Part shown: positions 22,211 through 35,200 of the stretch, piece after piece
Position numbering within the stretch: the stretch's first letter is position 1
Layout of the letters: every line of letters starts with the position of its first letter
Source: Puccinellia tenuiflora
Lineage: Eukaryota > Streptophyta > Magnoliopsida > Poales > Poaceae
NCBI GenBank assembly: GCA_012064385.1
Contig: QRDG01000030.1
Coordinates: 41,954-105,953, forward strand
Direction of reading: 5' to 3'
Length of the DNA stretch: 64,000 nucleotides
Program-made: the position numbers and the translations under genes
The notes under the pieces: model-generated
The model's database searches: none
What the model was told of the DNA's origin: nothing
The model's input: only the letters and a program-made list of their open reading frames with translations

Positions 22211-25200
22211 TGTAGCGCCCCGACCCCAGAACTATACAATGAAGCTTTATGCAACCGGTCATGCTACACAATCGAAGGTTACTGGGTTTACCAATCCCAG
22301 GCCAAAACCTTTGGCAGGCGTGCTCGGAATGGATCATCGGCACGCAACACTTCGATCATGCCATAAGCTCAGACATAGCTATCATGTATAGTAAAGAGAT
22401 CAAGACTTGTGGACCACAACTGGCACATCACAGACTCTACGACACAAAGATTCATATAGCAACTCATATATGAGAAAGATACAAATTACACACAAAAGGG
22501 GGGTCACCGACCCAACAGTACATCATGCGGAAGAGTGGTAGTTGTCTAATACAACAAGATCCAAATATAGGGCCTAAGAGGACTACACATAAACAACCCC
22601 AGTCAGCTTGTTCCACGATCCCAAGCTGCCACCTGGGAACCCCGAACTACTCGTCGATGTCCACGAAGAACCCACCATGTGTGCTCGGTGTCGTCCTCCT
22701 CTGAAACAAAATAATAAAGGTAGCAAAGAGAGACTGAGTACGACGTACTCGTAAGTTTAGTAGGGCGATATAGGCCCAATGATGACGGAGGCTCTAAAGG
22801 TGTATAGTAGCTATTTTGCATAAAGCTAGTTTTCATTTATAAAAGATATAAAAGACCCATGGCATCGACTACTCAGATTGTTTTTCCGGAAAGGGGTAAG
22901 AGAGTAAACTTTTCATCTTCGGTTCTCAACGAACCATTAGTAACCAGAAACATCTCTCATCTCCACCAAGGCACTCCCTCGAATCACCCTCGAGGAAATG
23001 AACCTTTAACACACTTTGTCTAAATGCAACCTTTAGCTGCCAAATTTTATTAGATTAAAGTTCTCTATGGTCTTATCGTCCGTTCCCAAGTCGTCCATAA
23101 CCGCGGACACGGCTTTTCGAAAAGATTAAACCCTGTAGGGCTGTACTAATTTACCCATCGGTACCGTCCGGCTCACCTGATTGGCCCTCTTCCGGGGAAG
23201 GCCGGCGAGTGGGCGCGGTTAGACCTTTACATTGCATGAGGCTTACTCAAGGACCATCAGTGTGCGGAAGGACAGGTTCAGCGCCTCCAACGCCCTGCCC
23301 CGCGGCCACATCCTAAACACCACCGTCCTCATCGTTTCTTTTCCACCCACACACTCACACGCAAATGAAAATAGCAAACTAGAGGACCCTTGACTAGCCC
23401 CTCACAACTTATTCGGTCACAGGGGATTCCATATGTCCCCACCTTTGGAAGCACGCTCAGTCTTGGTTCAAGAGGTAAAGAACTCGCACCTAGGGGCAAG
23501 AATGAGAGAAAACACCATCCCTGATGGCAACTCATCCAAGCCTTTTAGCATTTTAATTAAGTACCAACAGTAACCACCATGTCTGAACATTCCATCAACA
23601 GCATAATAATGGAATTAAATCACCGGACAAAAATATAACATTTGACTAAGCATGGCTAAGCATATAGGTACCACAATTATAACTTATCTCAGGCCAACAC
23701 ATCAACCCTATGGTTCATAGGTAGGGATACATGTATTGGCTCGGGGAAAAACATGCATTCATAGGATACTCTAGTATTGACCAAAATTGACATTGGAATC
23801 GAATGCAATATTATAGGGGATAAAATAATAGGATTGTAGATGCTAAGAAGGTTAGGTTATCTCTTGCCTTGCTGCCGGGGCGTGTAGTACTGCTCGTCGG
23901 GGTAGGTAGGGTTAACCTCGACTCCGGAATCTATCGATACCCAAAATAATCACAAAGGAACAAATAAATACAAGAAGACAAGGTGCAATGCACAATCACA
24001 TGATGACATGACAAGTTATGCATTACTATCATCATATGATTTAACTAACAATATTAAATGGAGCGCCAAATAATTAGGGCAATTATTTGGAAGCAACCCC
24101 ATATTTAACTTAGTGTCCACCTTGTTTACAAATTATTACATTACTAATAAGTGGCTTAAATATGCATGAACATGACATGATTAGCTAGGTTTTGTTCTTC
24201 CGATCATTTTGGTACCTTATTTGTGAATTTCCAATTGTCGATAAATAATTGGCGAATTAATTAATTAATTGAATTTACTTCTTTAATCAATTAAAGAATA
24301 ACATCAAATAAATATTTGTGATCATGATGTGATTTTAGCATGGTTTGTGTTGATCACATTGATATTTTATTCATAATTTTTGGTTAAATATTTATCGAAT
24401 TATGATTTTTCCTAAATTAGGTATTGTTTATACCATTTTAGGAATTTTTAACAAACAGCAAAAACATAAACTCAAAAGATTATTACAATTGTTCCAACAT
24501 GTAGATTTTGTTTTTCTGAACAATTTGATATTTGATTTGCTAAATTTGGACCAATATTTAAATAGTTATCATTTTATTTAAATTATTTTAATTTATCTGT
24601 TTTTACTGTTTTGGCCGGCCCACAGATCAGCCCAGGCCGGTTTCTAGGCCGGACCTATGTCTGAGGCGGCCGGCCTCCTGGCCGGCCCAGACCGGGCACC
24701 AGGTCGGGCTCCCTTCGGAGGCAGCCGGCCTCCCGGCCGGCCCAGACCGGAGCCCAGGCCGGGCATGGGCCTGAGGCAACCGGCCGTCTGGCCGGCCCAG
24801 GCCGGGGTGGCGACTGTGGTGACCACGGCGACGGCGGCGGCCACGGCGACGATGAGCAGCGGCGAGAGGGAGAGGGCGAGAGGGAGGAGGTCTAGGGGAT
24901 GCACAAACTCACCCCGGTGGCGATGGAGCGGACGGCGAGAGTCGGGGTGGCCGAGATCGACGGCAACCAGCTCGACGGAGCGGCGGCCGTGGTCTGGGGA
25001 AAAACGGGCGGCGGCGACGATGCGCGCGACCCCGGGACGATTCCTTAGTCAGGGATGGAGAGGACGACGAGGCGGAACTTTCCCTCCGGTTCGATTTGCT
25101 CGGCGACGACCCTAGCAACGTCGGCGCGACGGCGGGTACGAGCTAGGCCACGGCTGCTCGGGAGGGAGAGAAGGAGGGAGAGGAGGAGAGGGAGCAGATG

Positions 25201-26029
25201 GCGAGTGAGAGGAGAGAGGGCGTCGTGGGCGTCGGGTCCTCCTTGACCAAGCGCGGCAGGGTCCACGGCGACATGGTGCCAGTGCAGGGGCGGCGGGAAC
25301 GAGCGGGAGCGGCTCGGTCGCTACAGTGGCGAGCTACAGGGGAGGACGAGGACGGTTTTGCACAAAACCCCCTGGCTCCTATTTAGATTAAAAGCAAAAA
25401 AGGTCCAGCAGCACTTGGTTGATTTTAATTGGGACATTTAGACATTTTTTTAAAATCTACAAAAATTTATAAAGCCTTCCCTTGACAGGTAGAAGCTTCA
25501 CAAAAAGTTTGGCTTCAAAATAAAATGTTTAAATTCAGATTTACTCATATTGTTGCAATATGGTCATTTTTGATAAATTGCAAAATGCATTTATTTGAAG
25601 CACTTAATTATTTCCAAAAATAATGAAATTAATCATGGAGGCTCCCAATATAGTAATGAAGCTCCCCATGATTTTATGTTGAATTTTTGGAAAGCTGAAC
25701 TTGGTTTCTAAAATAGAATTAGAATTTAACCAATTTTGAATTCTCAAATTTATTTCCTTGCTTGTTAATAATTTGCCTTTACCAAATAATTATAATTGGA
25801 TGATTGGAACTTCCTGGACAATTTGGAAATTCCAGAATAATTTGGTTTCACCAATTTGAGCAATTGCTTTTAGTTTGAAAAAATTTGGGAAGGATTTTGC
25901 TTCCTTTGTTTTAAATTTCCAAGTGTTGCTTTATTAACTTAGCAATTTAAATATATATTCCATGATGCAATGAAAAGAAAAAGTGAAAATTTGGTCCATA
26001 TTTTAGGGTATCAAACTGGGGCTGTTACA
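22211..26029 (-). mobile_element. Solo LTR (3.82 kb), inverted copy of the gypsy LTR at 861-4599
   Basis: Plus-strand ends are TGTAGCGCCCCG and GGGGCTGTTACA, the reverse complement of the 861-4599 LTR ends (one base changed at the outer end). The 5-bp duplication TATCT flanks it (22206-22210 and 26030-26034), within a 92-bp tandem array. No internal sequence remains. It differs from the left copy chiefly in its GC-rich middle (24610-25380), where GGCCGGCC modules replace the ACCGGAATATCCGG modules. Confidence 0.9.
24612..24805 (-). repeat. GGCCGGCC-rich modules inside the solo LTR
   Basis: About five diverged units of 40-60 bp carry GGCCGGCCCAG / CTGGGCCGGCC pairs. They occupy the position equivalent to the CCGGAATATCCGG block of the sister LTR. 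Confidence 0.75.
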
Positions 26030-26440
26030 TATCTCTAAACAAAAGAAATTAAATGTTTATCGTGATTTAATCATCGGGTTCGAGAGAGCACAGAAGAAAA
26101 CGACGTAGTTAATCAAAGAATTTTTTCTAAACAAAAGAAATTAAATGTTTATCATGATTTAATCATCAGGTTTGATAGAGCACAGAAGAAAACGACATAG
26201 TTAATCAACGATTTATCTCTAAACAAAAGAAATTAAATGTTTGTCATGACTTAATCATCGGGTTGGAGAGAGCATAGAAGAAATCGACGTAGTTAATCAA
26301 CGAATTATTTCTAAACAAAAGAAATTAAATGTTTATCATGATTTAATCATCGGGTTCGAGAGAGCACAGAAGAAAACGACATAGTTAATCAACGAATTAT
26401 CTCTAAACAAAAGAAATTAAATGTTTATTATGATTTAATC
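26030..26440 (+). repeat. 92-bp tandem repeat array (four full units plus a partial)
   Basis: CTAAACAAAAGAAATTAAAT recurs at 26035, 26127, 26219, 26311 and 26403, exactly 92 bp apart, with a few substitutions per unit. The array continues the unit at 22134-22210. Confidence 0.95.
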
Positions 26441-26776
26441 AGCACATAAAAAACTAAACATGGTTATATGGGCTCAATCACATGATTGGGCCCATAAAAC
26501 CATGGGTAGTGCAACCTGTACCGCATTGGAGTTTATAAACCAATCGTACACACTGTACTAGCGAGGTGGGACTAAACATGCGGTCTTCCATGGCCGTCCG
26601 GGCCCATACGTCAGGCCAAGTAACGGTCAAACATTGTTGACCCGACAAAAACGGCCGTTTGGCCGCCTTTGGAGCCTCGGAAGAGCCAAGTGGGGCAAAG
26701 GCGAGGCTACCTAAGGAAGTAGGGTTAGAACGAGGAGAACTAAGGGAAGTAGGGCACCAAAATAAATAAATAAACC
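26441..26776. other. Unassigned sequence
   Basis: It contains a small palindrome (TGGGCCCAATCATGTGATTGGGCCCA-like, about 26467-26493) and a short tandem GAAGTAGGG motif. No gene is seen. Confidence 0.3.
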
Positions 26777-27905
26777 TTCCAACTAACGTCACCACCGTTC
26801 AAAGTGAACACAAAACCTGATTGCGACTTGAAATCATCCCTGTTGGTTTGGAATCTTGCATCAGTGTAACCATTTACAATGAGCTCGTTCTCACCTCCGT
26901 AAACTAGGAACAGATCCTTAGTCCTTCTCAAGTACTTAAGGATATTCTTTACCACTATCCAATGACTCTCACCTGGATCAGCCTGAAACCTGCTCGTAAA
27001 ACTTAGACCATATGAAACATCTGGCCGTGTACATATCATTGCATACATGATAGAACCTATTGCCGAAGAGTATGGAATCTTATTCATGCGCTCTCGCCCA
27101 TCAGTTTTCGAAGGACACTGAGTCTTGTGTGACGTGGGCAAGAACCCTTTATTTGCCTCTTCCATGTTGAACCGCTTCAACACTTTGTAAATGTATGTAC
27201 TCTGGCTTAACCCAATTAGCCTTCTTGATCTGTCTCTATAGATCTTGATGCCTAGAATGTATGCCACGTTCCCGAAGTCCTTGATTGAAAAACTATTTTT
27301 CAGTGAGGTCTTAACGGACTCGAGCATAGGAATGTCATTTCCCAATAGTATGTCATCCACATATAAGATTAGAAATACAAGCGAGCTCCCACTTTCCTTC
27401 TTGTGAAAACAAGATTCGGATTCGTTTTTGATAAAGCCAAATCCTTTGGCTACTTCATCAAACCAAATATTCCAACTTCGAGATGCTTGCTTGAGTTTGT
27501 AAATGGACTTTGAAAGATTGCATACCTTTCCAGCATTATTCGTACCGATAAAACCTTAAGGCTGCATCATATACACGTCCTCAGTTAGATTTTATTTATG
27601 AAAGCCGTTTTAACATCCATCTCCCATATCTCATAGTCGAAATATGCAACAATAGCTAGAACGATCTAGACAGATTTTAGCATCGCTACAGGCGAGAAGG
27701 TCTCGTCGTACTCAACTCTTTGAACTTGACGAAAACCTTTTGCGCAAGTCGAGCTTTATGGATATGAACATTTCCATCCATATCAGTCTTCCTTCTATAG
27801 ATCCATTTGCACTCGATGGCTTTAAAGCCATCAGGCAAATCAACCAAGTTCTAAACTTGATTTTCTCCTAGGGAATCTATTTCAGATCTCATGGCACTTC
27901 ACCAC
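26777..27905 (-). pseudogene. Truncated Ty1/copia reverse transcriptase-RNase H fragment
   Basis: Reading leftward, the fragment starts at a LPDGFKAIECKWIYRRKTD region (27770-27860), the conserved start of copia RT, and continues through ILYVDDILL-like catalytic sequence (near 27350) and FSIKDFGNVAYILGIKIYRD. It breaks off inside RNase H at NGYTDARFQ...DVSWK (about 26780). Several frame changes separate the pieces; the longest open part is 26740-27360. No LTR, integrase or gag is next to it. The sequence type is common in grass copia elements. Confidence 0.82.
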
Positions 27906-27989
27906 TTCTCAGAGTCTGGGTCCATCATCACTTCCTCATATGTCGCGGGCAATGAGATAGCGGGAATGAGAAAGGGTTTGCGAGGCAAA

Positions 27990-28409
27990 AGATCAACAAA
28001 AAAAAGTGGTGATTTACATCACAATTCAGACAAAACAAAAAATAATAATCGAAAAACTATGACGAGTCTCAAAGGAAAACACTCACCAAACACTAATGGC
28101 TAGCAGGTTAGCCAAGTGTTTTTTCCTAATTTTCCTAAGCACTCGGAAAATGTGTCATGACTATCAACTCTCTGTCAAACACGGCGAGCAAGGACACGTG
28201 GCAACACGGTATGCCGAGTGTGTGAACGAAACACTCGGCATTGTAAGCTCTTTGACGAGTGTTGCATAGGGTACACTCAACAAACAACTTATTATGCCCG
28301 GTGAATTCCCTTGACATTAGGCTTAGGGGCTTAGTTGCCAAGTGTCCGTGAAAATACACTCCGGACGCTTGTTAGCACTCGGCCTATTTGTTCGTTTCCG
28401 GTGGTAGTG
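27990..28409. mobile_element. CACTA right end with GCCGAGTG subterminal repeats
   Basis: Motifs of the kind GCCGAGTGTGTGAACGAAACACTCGGC (inverted pairs of CCGAGTG), AGTGTT and CACTCGG recur through 28090-28385. They are followed by the terminus GTTTCCGGTGGTAGTG ending at 28409 (CACTACCACCGGAAAC from the right). No matching left end occurs in the preceding 2 kb, so the element is truncated, perhaps where the copia fragment lies. Confidence 0.68.
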
Positions 28410-29322
28410 TGCTTAGAAGATTTCATCTCAAGAATTCTGCTTAAATTTGTATGGTGTTTTTCTTTGTTAGGCTCAAAATAAAACTCGGACAATAGGTAAA
28501 GTACGTTATCATGATTTAAGGGTCGTCTTCATGTGACAAATTCATTACCCCAAAACACATTTCTCTTCTTTGGAAAAAGAAATAGGTTTGACCACCTCGT
28601 TGCCATGGTAGAGAATCGCATATCATTCATTAGAAGCATTTGCCTATTCGTCAGGCTGACAACGGGACGACCAAGATTTTCTCCGAAGCATATCCTTCCT
28701 TCCGTTGACACGAGATGGCCGGCAGTACAGCTAAGCAAATCAATCTATCCCCGGAGCGGAGCAAGGGCAGGGAGTGGGCGGGCGCATTCTCCTGCCCGTT
28801 TCCCGGGGTTTCTCTAAACAAGGCAAGGCAACGCCGACCACCCGGACGACGGCGCATGCCAAGGATTTAATCGTCGTCTTCCCCCCGCCCTCCACCCCCG
28901 TCGACATGCAACCCACGTTCGCGCCCCGCTTAAATTAGGCAGGCGCCGCGCGACCCCGGCCGCGGCCCCTTTTTAATTTTCTCGGGGCCGGATCCGCCTC
29001 CTCCCCTCCTTCCACGTACAACAATGCCGGCCGTAGCAGCAGCAGTAGTAGTGCGCGCCATGTCGTCCCCGCCCCTCTCCGTTGTTTCTTGATTGACTCT
29101 TTGCTTCCTGTTGTTTTCTTCCTGATTGGTGATCGATCCACGAGCTAGCTAGCCTTGTCCTCGCCGTACGTGGCTTTTGGTTGCTGCCGTCGTTGATCTT
29201 GGTAGTGCTCGCCACGGCGGCGGCGTTGCTGCTCCAGCGTCCGGGAAGCCGCGGCGGTGCACGACCGCCGGGTCCAACGCCCCCACGCCCTGCGCGTCAA
29301 GCTCGAGGCGGCGGGCTGGGTG
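28410..29322. other. Upstream region and probable 5' UTR of the RopGEF gene
   Basis: From about 28740 GC content rises sharply. The interval 28880-29320 is rich in CCGCC/GCGGC, with no repeat I recognise, consistent with a grass promoter and 5' UTR. No clear TATA box; TTTTTAATTTTC (about 28970) is the best weak candidate. Confidence 0.4.
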
Positions 29323-31204
29323 ATGGTGCGGTTCCTCCGGCGGCACAGCCTTGACAAGAGCAGCTCGCAGAGCCACCTGCGGCAACAGGACAGCAGCGGC
29401 AGCAGCAGTACAGACAGCGACGCGGAGATGGCCGAGCCCGCCGGCAATGGCGCCCCGCTGGCCAACGGCCGGGCGCCGCCTCGCTCACGTCTCGCACGCG
29501 ACGGGCCACCCTCGGGTAACATTACTACATCAATCAGATCATCACGTTAATTCTGAAATTCCGTTCATGCATATTGGTTAATCATTCTTGTTCTGTTTGG
29601 TTAGATTTGGACATCATGAAGGAGAAGTTTGCCAAGCTCCTGCTCGGAGAGGACATGTCCGGCACCGGGAAAGGCGTGTCCTCCGCCCTGGCGCTGTCGA
29701 ACGCCGTCACCAACCTAGCGGCGTCCGTCTTCGGCGAGCACCGCAAGCTGGAGCCCATGGCGCCGGACACAAAGGAGCGGTGGAAGAAAGAGGTCGGCTG
29801 GCTGCTGTCCGTCACCGACCATATCGTCGAGTTCGTCCCGACGCGGCAGACCGCCGAGAACGGCACCACCATGGAGGTAACTTTTAATTAATGTCGACCT
29901 CCGATCATTCCTTCATCTGCACCGATCGAATTGCGCGTGATTCCTTGGCATGTATGCAGATCATGTCGACGTCGCAGCGCCGCGACCTGCAGATGAACAT
30001 CCCCGCGCTACGCAAGCTCGACGCCATGCTCATCGTATGTAGTGCAAAACTTGATAATCTCTGGATCTTCGTGGACGCAACGCGAGTTCATACAGTGATT
30101 AATTATCGTTTGGTGATGGCCGGTGCAGGGTTACATGGACAACTTCGTGGACCAGACCGAGTTCTGGTACGAGAAGGGCGGCGACAACAAGCGCGACGAC
30201 GACAAGTGGTGGATGCCGACGGTGAAGGTCCCCGCCGAGGGCCTGTCGGAGGTGACCCGCAAGTGGCTGCAGTACCAGAAGGAGTGCGTCAACCAGGTGC
30301 TGAAGGCGGCCATGGCCATCAACGCGCAGGTGCTGGTGGAGATGGAGATCCCCGAGATCTACATCGAGTCGCTCCCGAAGAAGGGGAAGACGAGCCTGGG
30401 CGACGCCATCTACCGGAGCATCACCGACGAGGAGTTCGACCCGCTGGAGTTCCTGGAAGGGATGGACCTCTCCACGGAGCACAAGGTGCTGGACCTCAAG
30501 AACCGGATCGAGGCCTCCACCATCATCTGGAAGCGCAAGATGCAGACCAAGGACACCAAGTCCTCGTGGGGATCCATCATCAGCTTCGAGAAGCGGGAGC
30601 AGTTCGAGGAGCGCGCCGAGACCATCCTCCACCTCCTCAAGCTCCAGTTCCCCGGCACGCCGCAGTCGCAGCTCGACATCTCCAAGATCCAGTACAACAG
30701 GGTGCGTTCCTAGCTTGTTGTTTATCGATCCATACTTGGATGATTTGTCCTTGTTGTTGATGACTGAATTAACTGAACTGGACGAATGATGATATTCAGG
30801 ATGTTGGGTACGCGCTCCTGGAGAGCTACTCGCGCGTGCTGGAGAGCCTGGCGTACAGCGTGATGTCGAGGATCGAGGACGTGCTGGGCGCGGACGCGGC
30901 GGCGACGAACCTGACGGCGAGCGAGGCGGCGCGGAGGCAGATGGAGCTGCACGCGCCGAGGAAACTGGATGCCAGGGAGGAGCTGGAGAGGCTCAACGAG
31001 GCGCCGGCGTCCATGACACTCTACGACTTCATGGGGTGGCACTTCGACCAGGACGAGCTCATGAGGAAGAAGGAGGAAGGCACGCTGGACGAGGCCGGGG
31101 AGGCCATGCTGCTCAAGAAGGCGCCCAGCATCGCGCCCAAGAAGTTCTCTTACGTCGACAGCCTCGCCGCCGGCGGCATGAGGAGCCCCTCCGCGCGCCA
31201 CTGA
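29323..31204 (+). CDS. Rho-of-plants guanine nucleotide exchange factor (PRONE domain RopGEF)
   Basis: Five exons: 29323-29515, 29605-29876, 29960-30034, 30129-30701 and 30800-31204, all with GT-AG introns and matching phases, giving 505 residues. The product activates ROP/RAC GTPases at the plasma membrane by catalysing GDP release, downstream of receptor-like kinases. Exon 1 encodes a variable serine-rich N-terminus. The PRONE domain runs from about residue 75 to 425: LLLGEDMSGTGKGVSSALAL, then NIPALRKLDAMLI (exon 3), TEFWYEKGG, SSWGSIISFEKREQFEERAE, and IQYNRDVG spanning the exon 4-5 junction. The C-terminal tail (MTLYDFMGWHFDQDE, then KKFSYVDSLAAG) matches the regulatory tail of RopGEFs. 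ATG 29323 is the first ATG in frame. All key blocks are intact, so it should be functional. Which paralogue it is cannot be told by eye. Confidence 0.93.
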
Positions 31205-32289
31205 TCGCCATCATTATCATCATCACCACTGTCGCGGTACGAGAAGAAAGAGCAATCAAACACGAATTATTCGATCATCAAAACAACAACGGAGACCGAT
31301 GGAACCAAGAATCCAAGGTGGCATTGCTATGTACATATCTGACACACACACGCTGCGTACTGGAGATCGACAGTTGAGTGCAGAGATCATCATCAGCTCG
31401 ACCCGATCAGCCTCGTTCTTCCCTCTCGTATAGACTGATTAATTCTAGACAACGGGAAAAGGAAGAGCGAAGAGGGTGATCTGATCGGCTACACTTCTTC
31501 TTTTTTCTCGTTGCTCTCTGTACGACATGCAAGAAAACAGCTTGCTGGGGTTGCTGTTGTACGTACGTAGCTACTGATTTTCACAAAAACTAGTATGCAT
31601 TTTTTGTACCTAGTTCTCTCCAGAAGAGGAGACGCTAAACTCTGGGGTATATGTATGCGACTTACTACCAGGCGGGCAAACACATTGTATTCATTGATTT
31701 GATTTAAGCTAATCTTTTCTAGACTCGGGTCCCCTATTTGAATGCATATTACCTGCCTGGTTATTGTTGTAAAAAGGAACTCAAAGCACACCTGTTTTGC
31801 TCAATGGACTGAAAAAACTGTCCATTAATCAGAATCGGGGATAGTTCAGTCACAGCAGGTAACGTCTCAGGTAAGTGGAGTAGAACAAAACTACAAAAAT
31901 GATGCATAACTTAAGTCATGGCAATATAACTGGGAAACGATATCCAGCTCATGCTTGTACAAAGTAACACAATTTGCATGACCTTATCTTTAAGCAATAT
32001 CGATTCCGACCACATCGTGCTGACTATAAGTAAAGAAAAAAAACAATGAGCAACAGATGGAGCCAGCTTTCCTATTTACTCTTCCCTCCACAGATAATGA
32101 TAAATGGTTGATATAAAGAAGCCCTGTATAAGGACTTACTTGCTAACTAACCTCCCTTTTTCATTGCTCTCTAGTGGAAAAAGAACGAAATAACAAGCTT
32201 CTAGCCGTAGAACCCCGAGCCAAGAATTTACAACCCCATCGAACCTCAACAAGCAGGTGTAGCACTATGTACATCTGTTTATACATAAG
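31205..32289. other. Intergenic region between convergent genes
   Basis: It holds the probable 3' UTRs of the RopGEF gene (+) and of the membrane protein gene (-). ORFs here are short and unconvincing. No repeat structure was recognised. Confidence 0.5.
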
Positions 32290-35200
32290 TCAGCTCTCTA
32301 AATCATTTTCCTGCTTGTGTTGGACCGAAGCTCTCGGGATAGGGTCATTGTGCTCTATATAGTCATCAGAAGCTTCCTCCTCATCGTCTGAAGATAGAAG
32401 AGATGAACCCATCCATGTTTTGAAGCCATCATTTACGCGCCTCTGCATCTCTGGGGTCACTTCAACTGTGCTCTCCAGCATCTCAAGGCCCACACTGTGG
32501 GCAGCATAATCGCCTTCGTCAAGTACAGCTGCCGATTTCCTTCTCAAGAAGAAGGCTGTGCCACCATATAGGATTACCAAGCCCCAGGCTGCGATTTCAT
32601 AGCACCAGAAGAGAGGAACAGAACAAGTGCTTCCGAGTGCTAGAAGCGTTGATCCAAGGATTATTGCCATGAGACCAAATATGACGGCAAAAAATGCATT
32701 CAGAATAGCCAGGCAACGTACACCACCTGCAGTTCGAAGTTGACATTAGTAACTGAATATGTGTATAATTATGTCTACGCACATAATAGGTTCCACAAAC
32801 ACAAAAGCGAACTAAGACTGGTCGTACAGGTAACAAGCTACATTAGAAAAGAGTGCAGTACCTTACAAAAACAGAGTAAAATACAGACAATGGCTAATGC
32901 ATCAGTTATATGTTATTATACCTAATAATAACTTATCACATGAAAAGTTACTATTTTTCACAATCATGGCATTTAGATGCTAAACAAGATTCACGAGATA
33001 AAGGCATCCAAAATAGTTGGCTCCCCATTTATCACCCATTCTTACAGCATGTGAGCTCAGGAGCCAAAACAGCACTGATTGGATACTTGCAATACTTTCT
33101 TCCTGTTGTATCATATTGCAGAGGGATTTAAGGTTTCAGCAGCGACTATGTATATGAGGGACGATGCTGCCCATTGGTATCAGGCATACAAGTTGATCAC
33201 TCCATGGGACAATTGGAATACCATATGTGCAGATGTGATACAGGAGTTTGAAGGAAATGCTCACGTGTGATGAACTCTGTTTTTGCCCCTTTTGTCAGCA
33301 AATTTGTGCTTGTTTTCATGGATGACATTCTTGTTTATAGTACATCCTTGGAGGAGCATGTCTGACACTTGCAACAGGGGTTGCAGGTCCTTAAGGAGCA
33401 GCGGTTGTTTCCCAAAATGAGTCAATGTTCTTTTGCCCAGTCCAAACTGGAGTATCTGGGGCACATTATTTCTGATCAAGGAGTTGCTACTGACCCAGAT
33501 AAAAATTCAGTGATGCTGGCCTGGCCTTTCTTGGGTTTCACAGGTTATTATAGGAAATTTGTCAAAGGATAAGGCATCATTACAAAACCACTCACTGTCA
33601 TTTCGCAGAACCAAGGATTTGCATGGATTACAGAAGCTCAAGAGGCTTTCTCTGCACTCAAGCTGGCTATGAGCAGGACACCTGTCTTGGCTTTGCCAGA
33701 CTTCACAAAATCATTTTGCATTGAAACAGATGCATGTGCCACAGGTATTGGGGTTGTATTGATGCAAGAAGGCCATCCCATTACCTATTACAGCAACCCT
33801 CTCAGTGTGAATAACAAGAAATTGTCTATCTATGAAAAGGGGTTCTTGGCTACCCTGATAGGAGTAGACAGGTGGAGACCCTGTCTCTCTAGAGGTCTAT
33901 TTGTGATCAAAATTGACCATAAGAGTGTAATTTGGAGGATCAAGTGCTCCACACAGATTTACGGAAGAAAGCCATCACCAGATTGGTGGGATTGAATTTT
34001 TTCTTTCAAATAAAAGAAGAGTGGAGACAATAAAGTGACAGATGCTTTGTCTAGGGTGGGACATGTATTCTCTCTTCATGCAGTATCTGCTGGAACACCT
34101 GTGTGGATTCAAGAGATTTTGATTTCTTATGCAGTGGATGTTAAAGCTCAGGCTCTGCTGCAAAACTTGGGAAAAGATCAGATGGTTTTGAGCTTCAATA
34201 AGGTTTGATCAAACTCAATGGTAAGGTTTGGGTGGGAGCTAATGTGGGACTGCAGACTAAAATTATTCAGGACTTGCATGCTAGTGCTCTTGGTGGCCAT
34301 ACTGGTATCAAAGAATTACCAAGGTGTTCACTTGGACTAGTCTCAAACTTGCAGTACACGATTTTGTTCAGAAATGCACTGTCTGTCAACAGGAAAAAAC
34401 ATGAACACTGCAAAACCCCACGTATGCTTCAACCTTTGGAGATTCCTAAAGGTGCTTGGCAAGAAATTTCTATGGGTTTTACTGAAGGTCTGTCAAAGTC
34501 TTCTGGTTATGATGTGATTCTGGTAATTGTGGATATATTCTCTGAGTATGCACATTTTACACCCTTGAAACATCCTTATTCTGCTCATTTATTTTCTAAA
34601 GCTGTCTTCAACAATGTTGTGAAATTGCACAGTATGCCTATATCAATTGTGTCTGACAGAGATAGAGTTTTCACAAGCAATTTTTGGAAAGAGCTATTTG
34701 GCATGATTGACACTAAGTTGCACATGAGAAGTGCTTACCACCCTCAGAGTGACGGTCAGACAGAGAGAGTTAATCAATCCTTGAAAATGTATTTAAGGTG
34801 TGCTGCCAATGAATTACCCAGAAAATGGTACAACTGGCTCCCTCTAGCTGAATTTTGGTACAACACATCTGTTCTGCCATTGATTGCTCTCCTTTCAAAG
34901 CCTTGTATAAAGAGGAACCTCATTATGGATTGTTGCCTGATTTAAACAATACTGCCAACTTGGAAGTCGGAGATTTCTTGGAGGAAAGACAGTCAGCCTC
35001 TGAGATGTTAACATACTAGCTAGAAAGAGCACAGTTGCACATGAAACAATACGCTGACAAGAACAGGACGTCAAGAGAGTTTTAAGTGTGTGATTCTGTA
35101 TTTCTGAAATTGGTACCCTATATCTACCCTTCTGTGGTTCGCAGAGATTACGCCAATATTTCCTACAAGTTCAATGGGCCTTACAAAATCTTGGATAAAG

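Noticed and set aside
24644..25386. ORFs in the GC-rich part of the inverted solo LTR
   Set aside because: Same composition effect; overlapping frames on both strands and no conserved motif.
26035..26440. CRISPR-like regular array
   Set aside because: The 92-bp units are contiguous with no unique spacers, and the context is a plant nuclear genome.
29588..30760. Alternative frames over the RopGEF exons (for example 29891-30760 and the minus-strand 30099-30632)
   Set aside because: Shadows of the PRONE coding sequence; only the spliced plus-strand frame matches the family.
32290..32670. Independent gene starting at the internal Met 32670
   Set aside because: The frame extends upstream to an acceptor at 32727 and joins two further exons in phase with family-like sequence.
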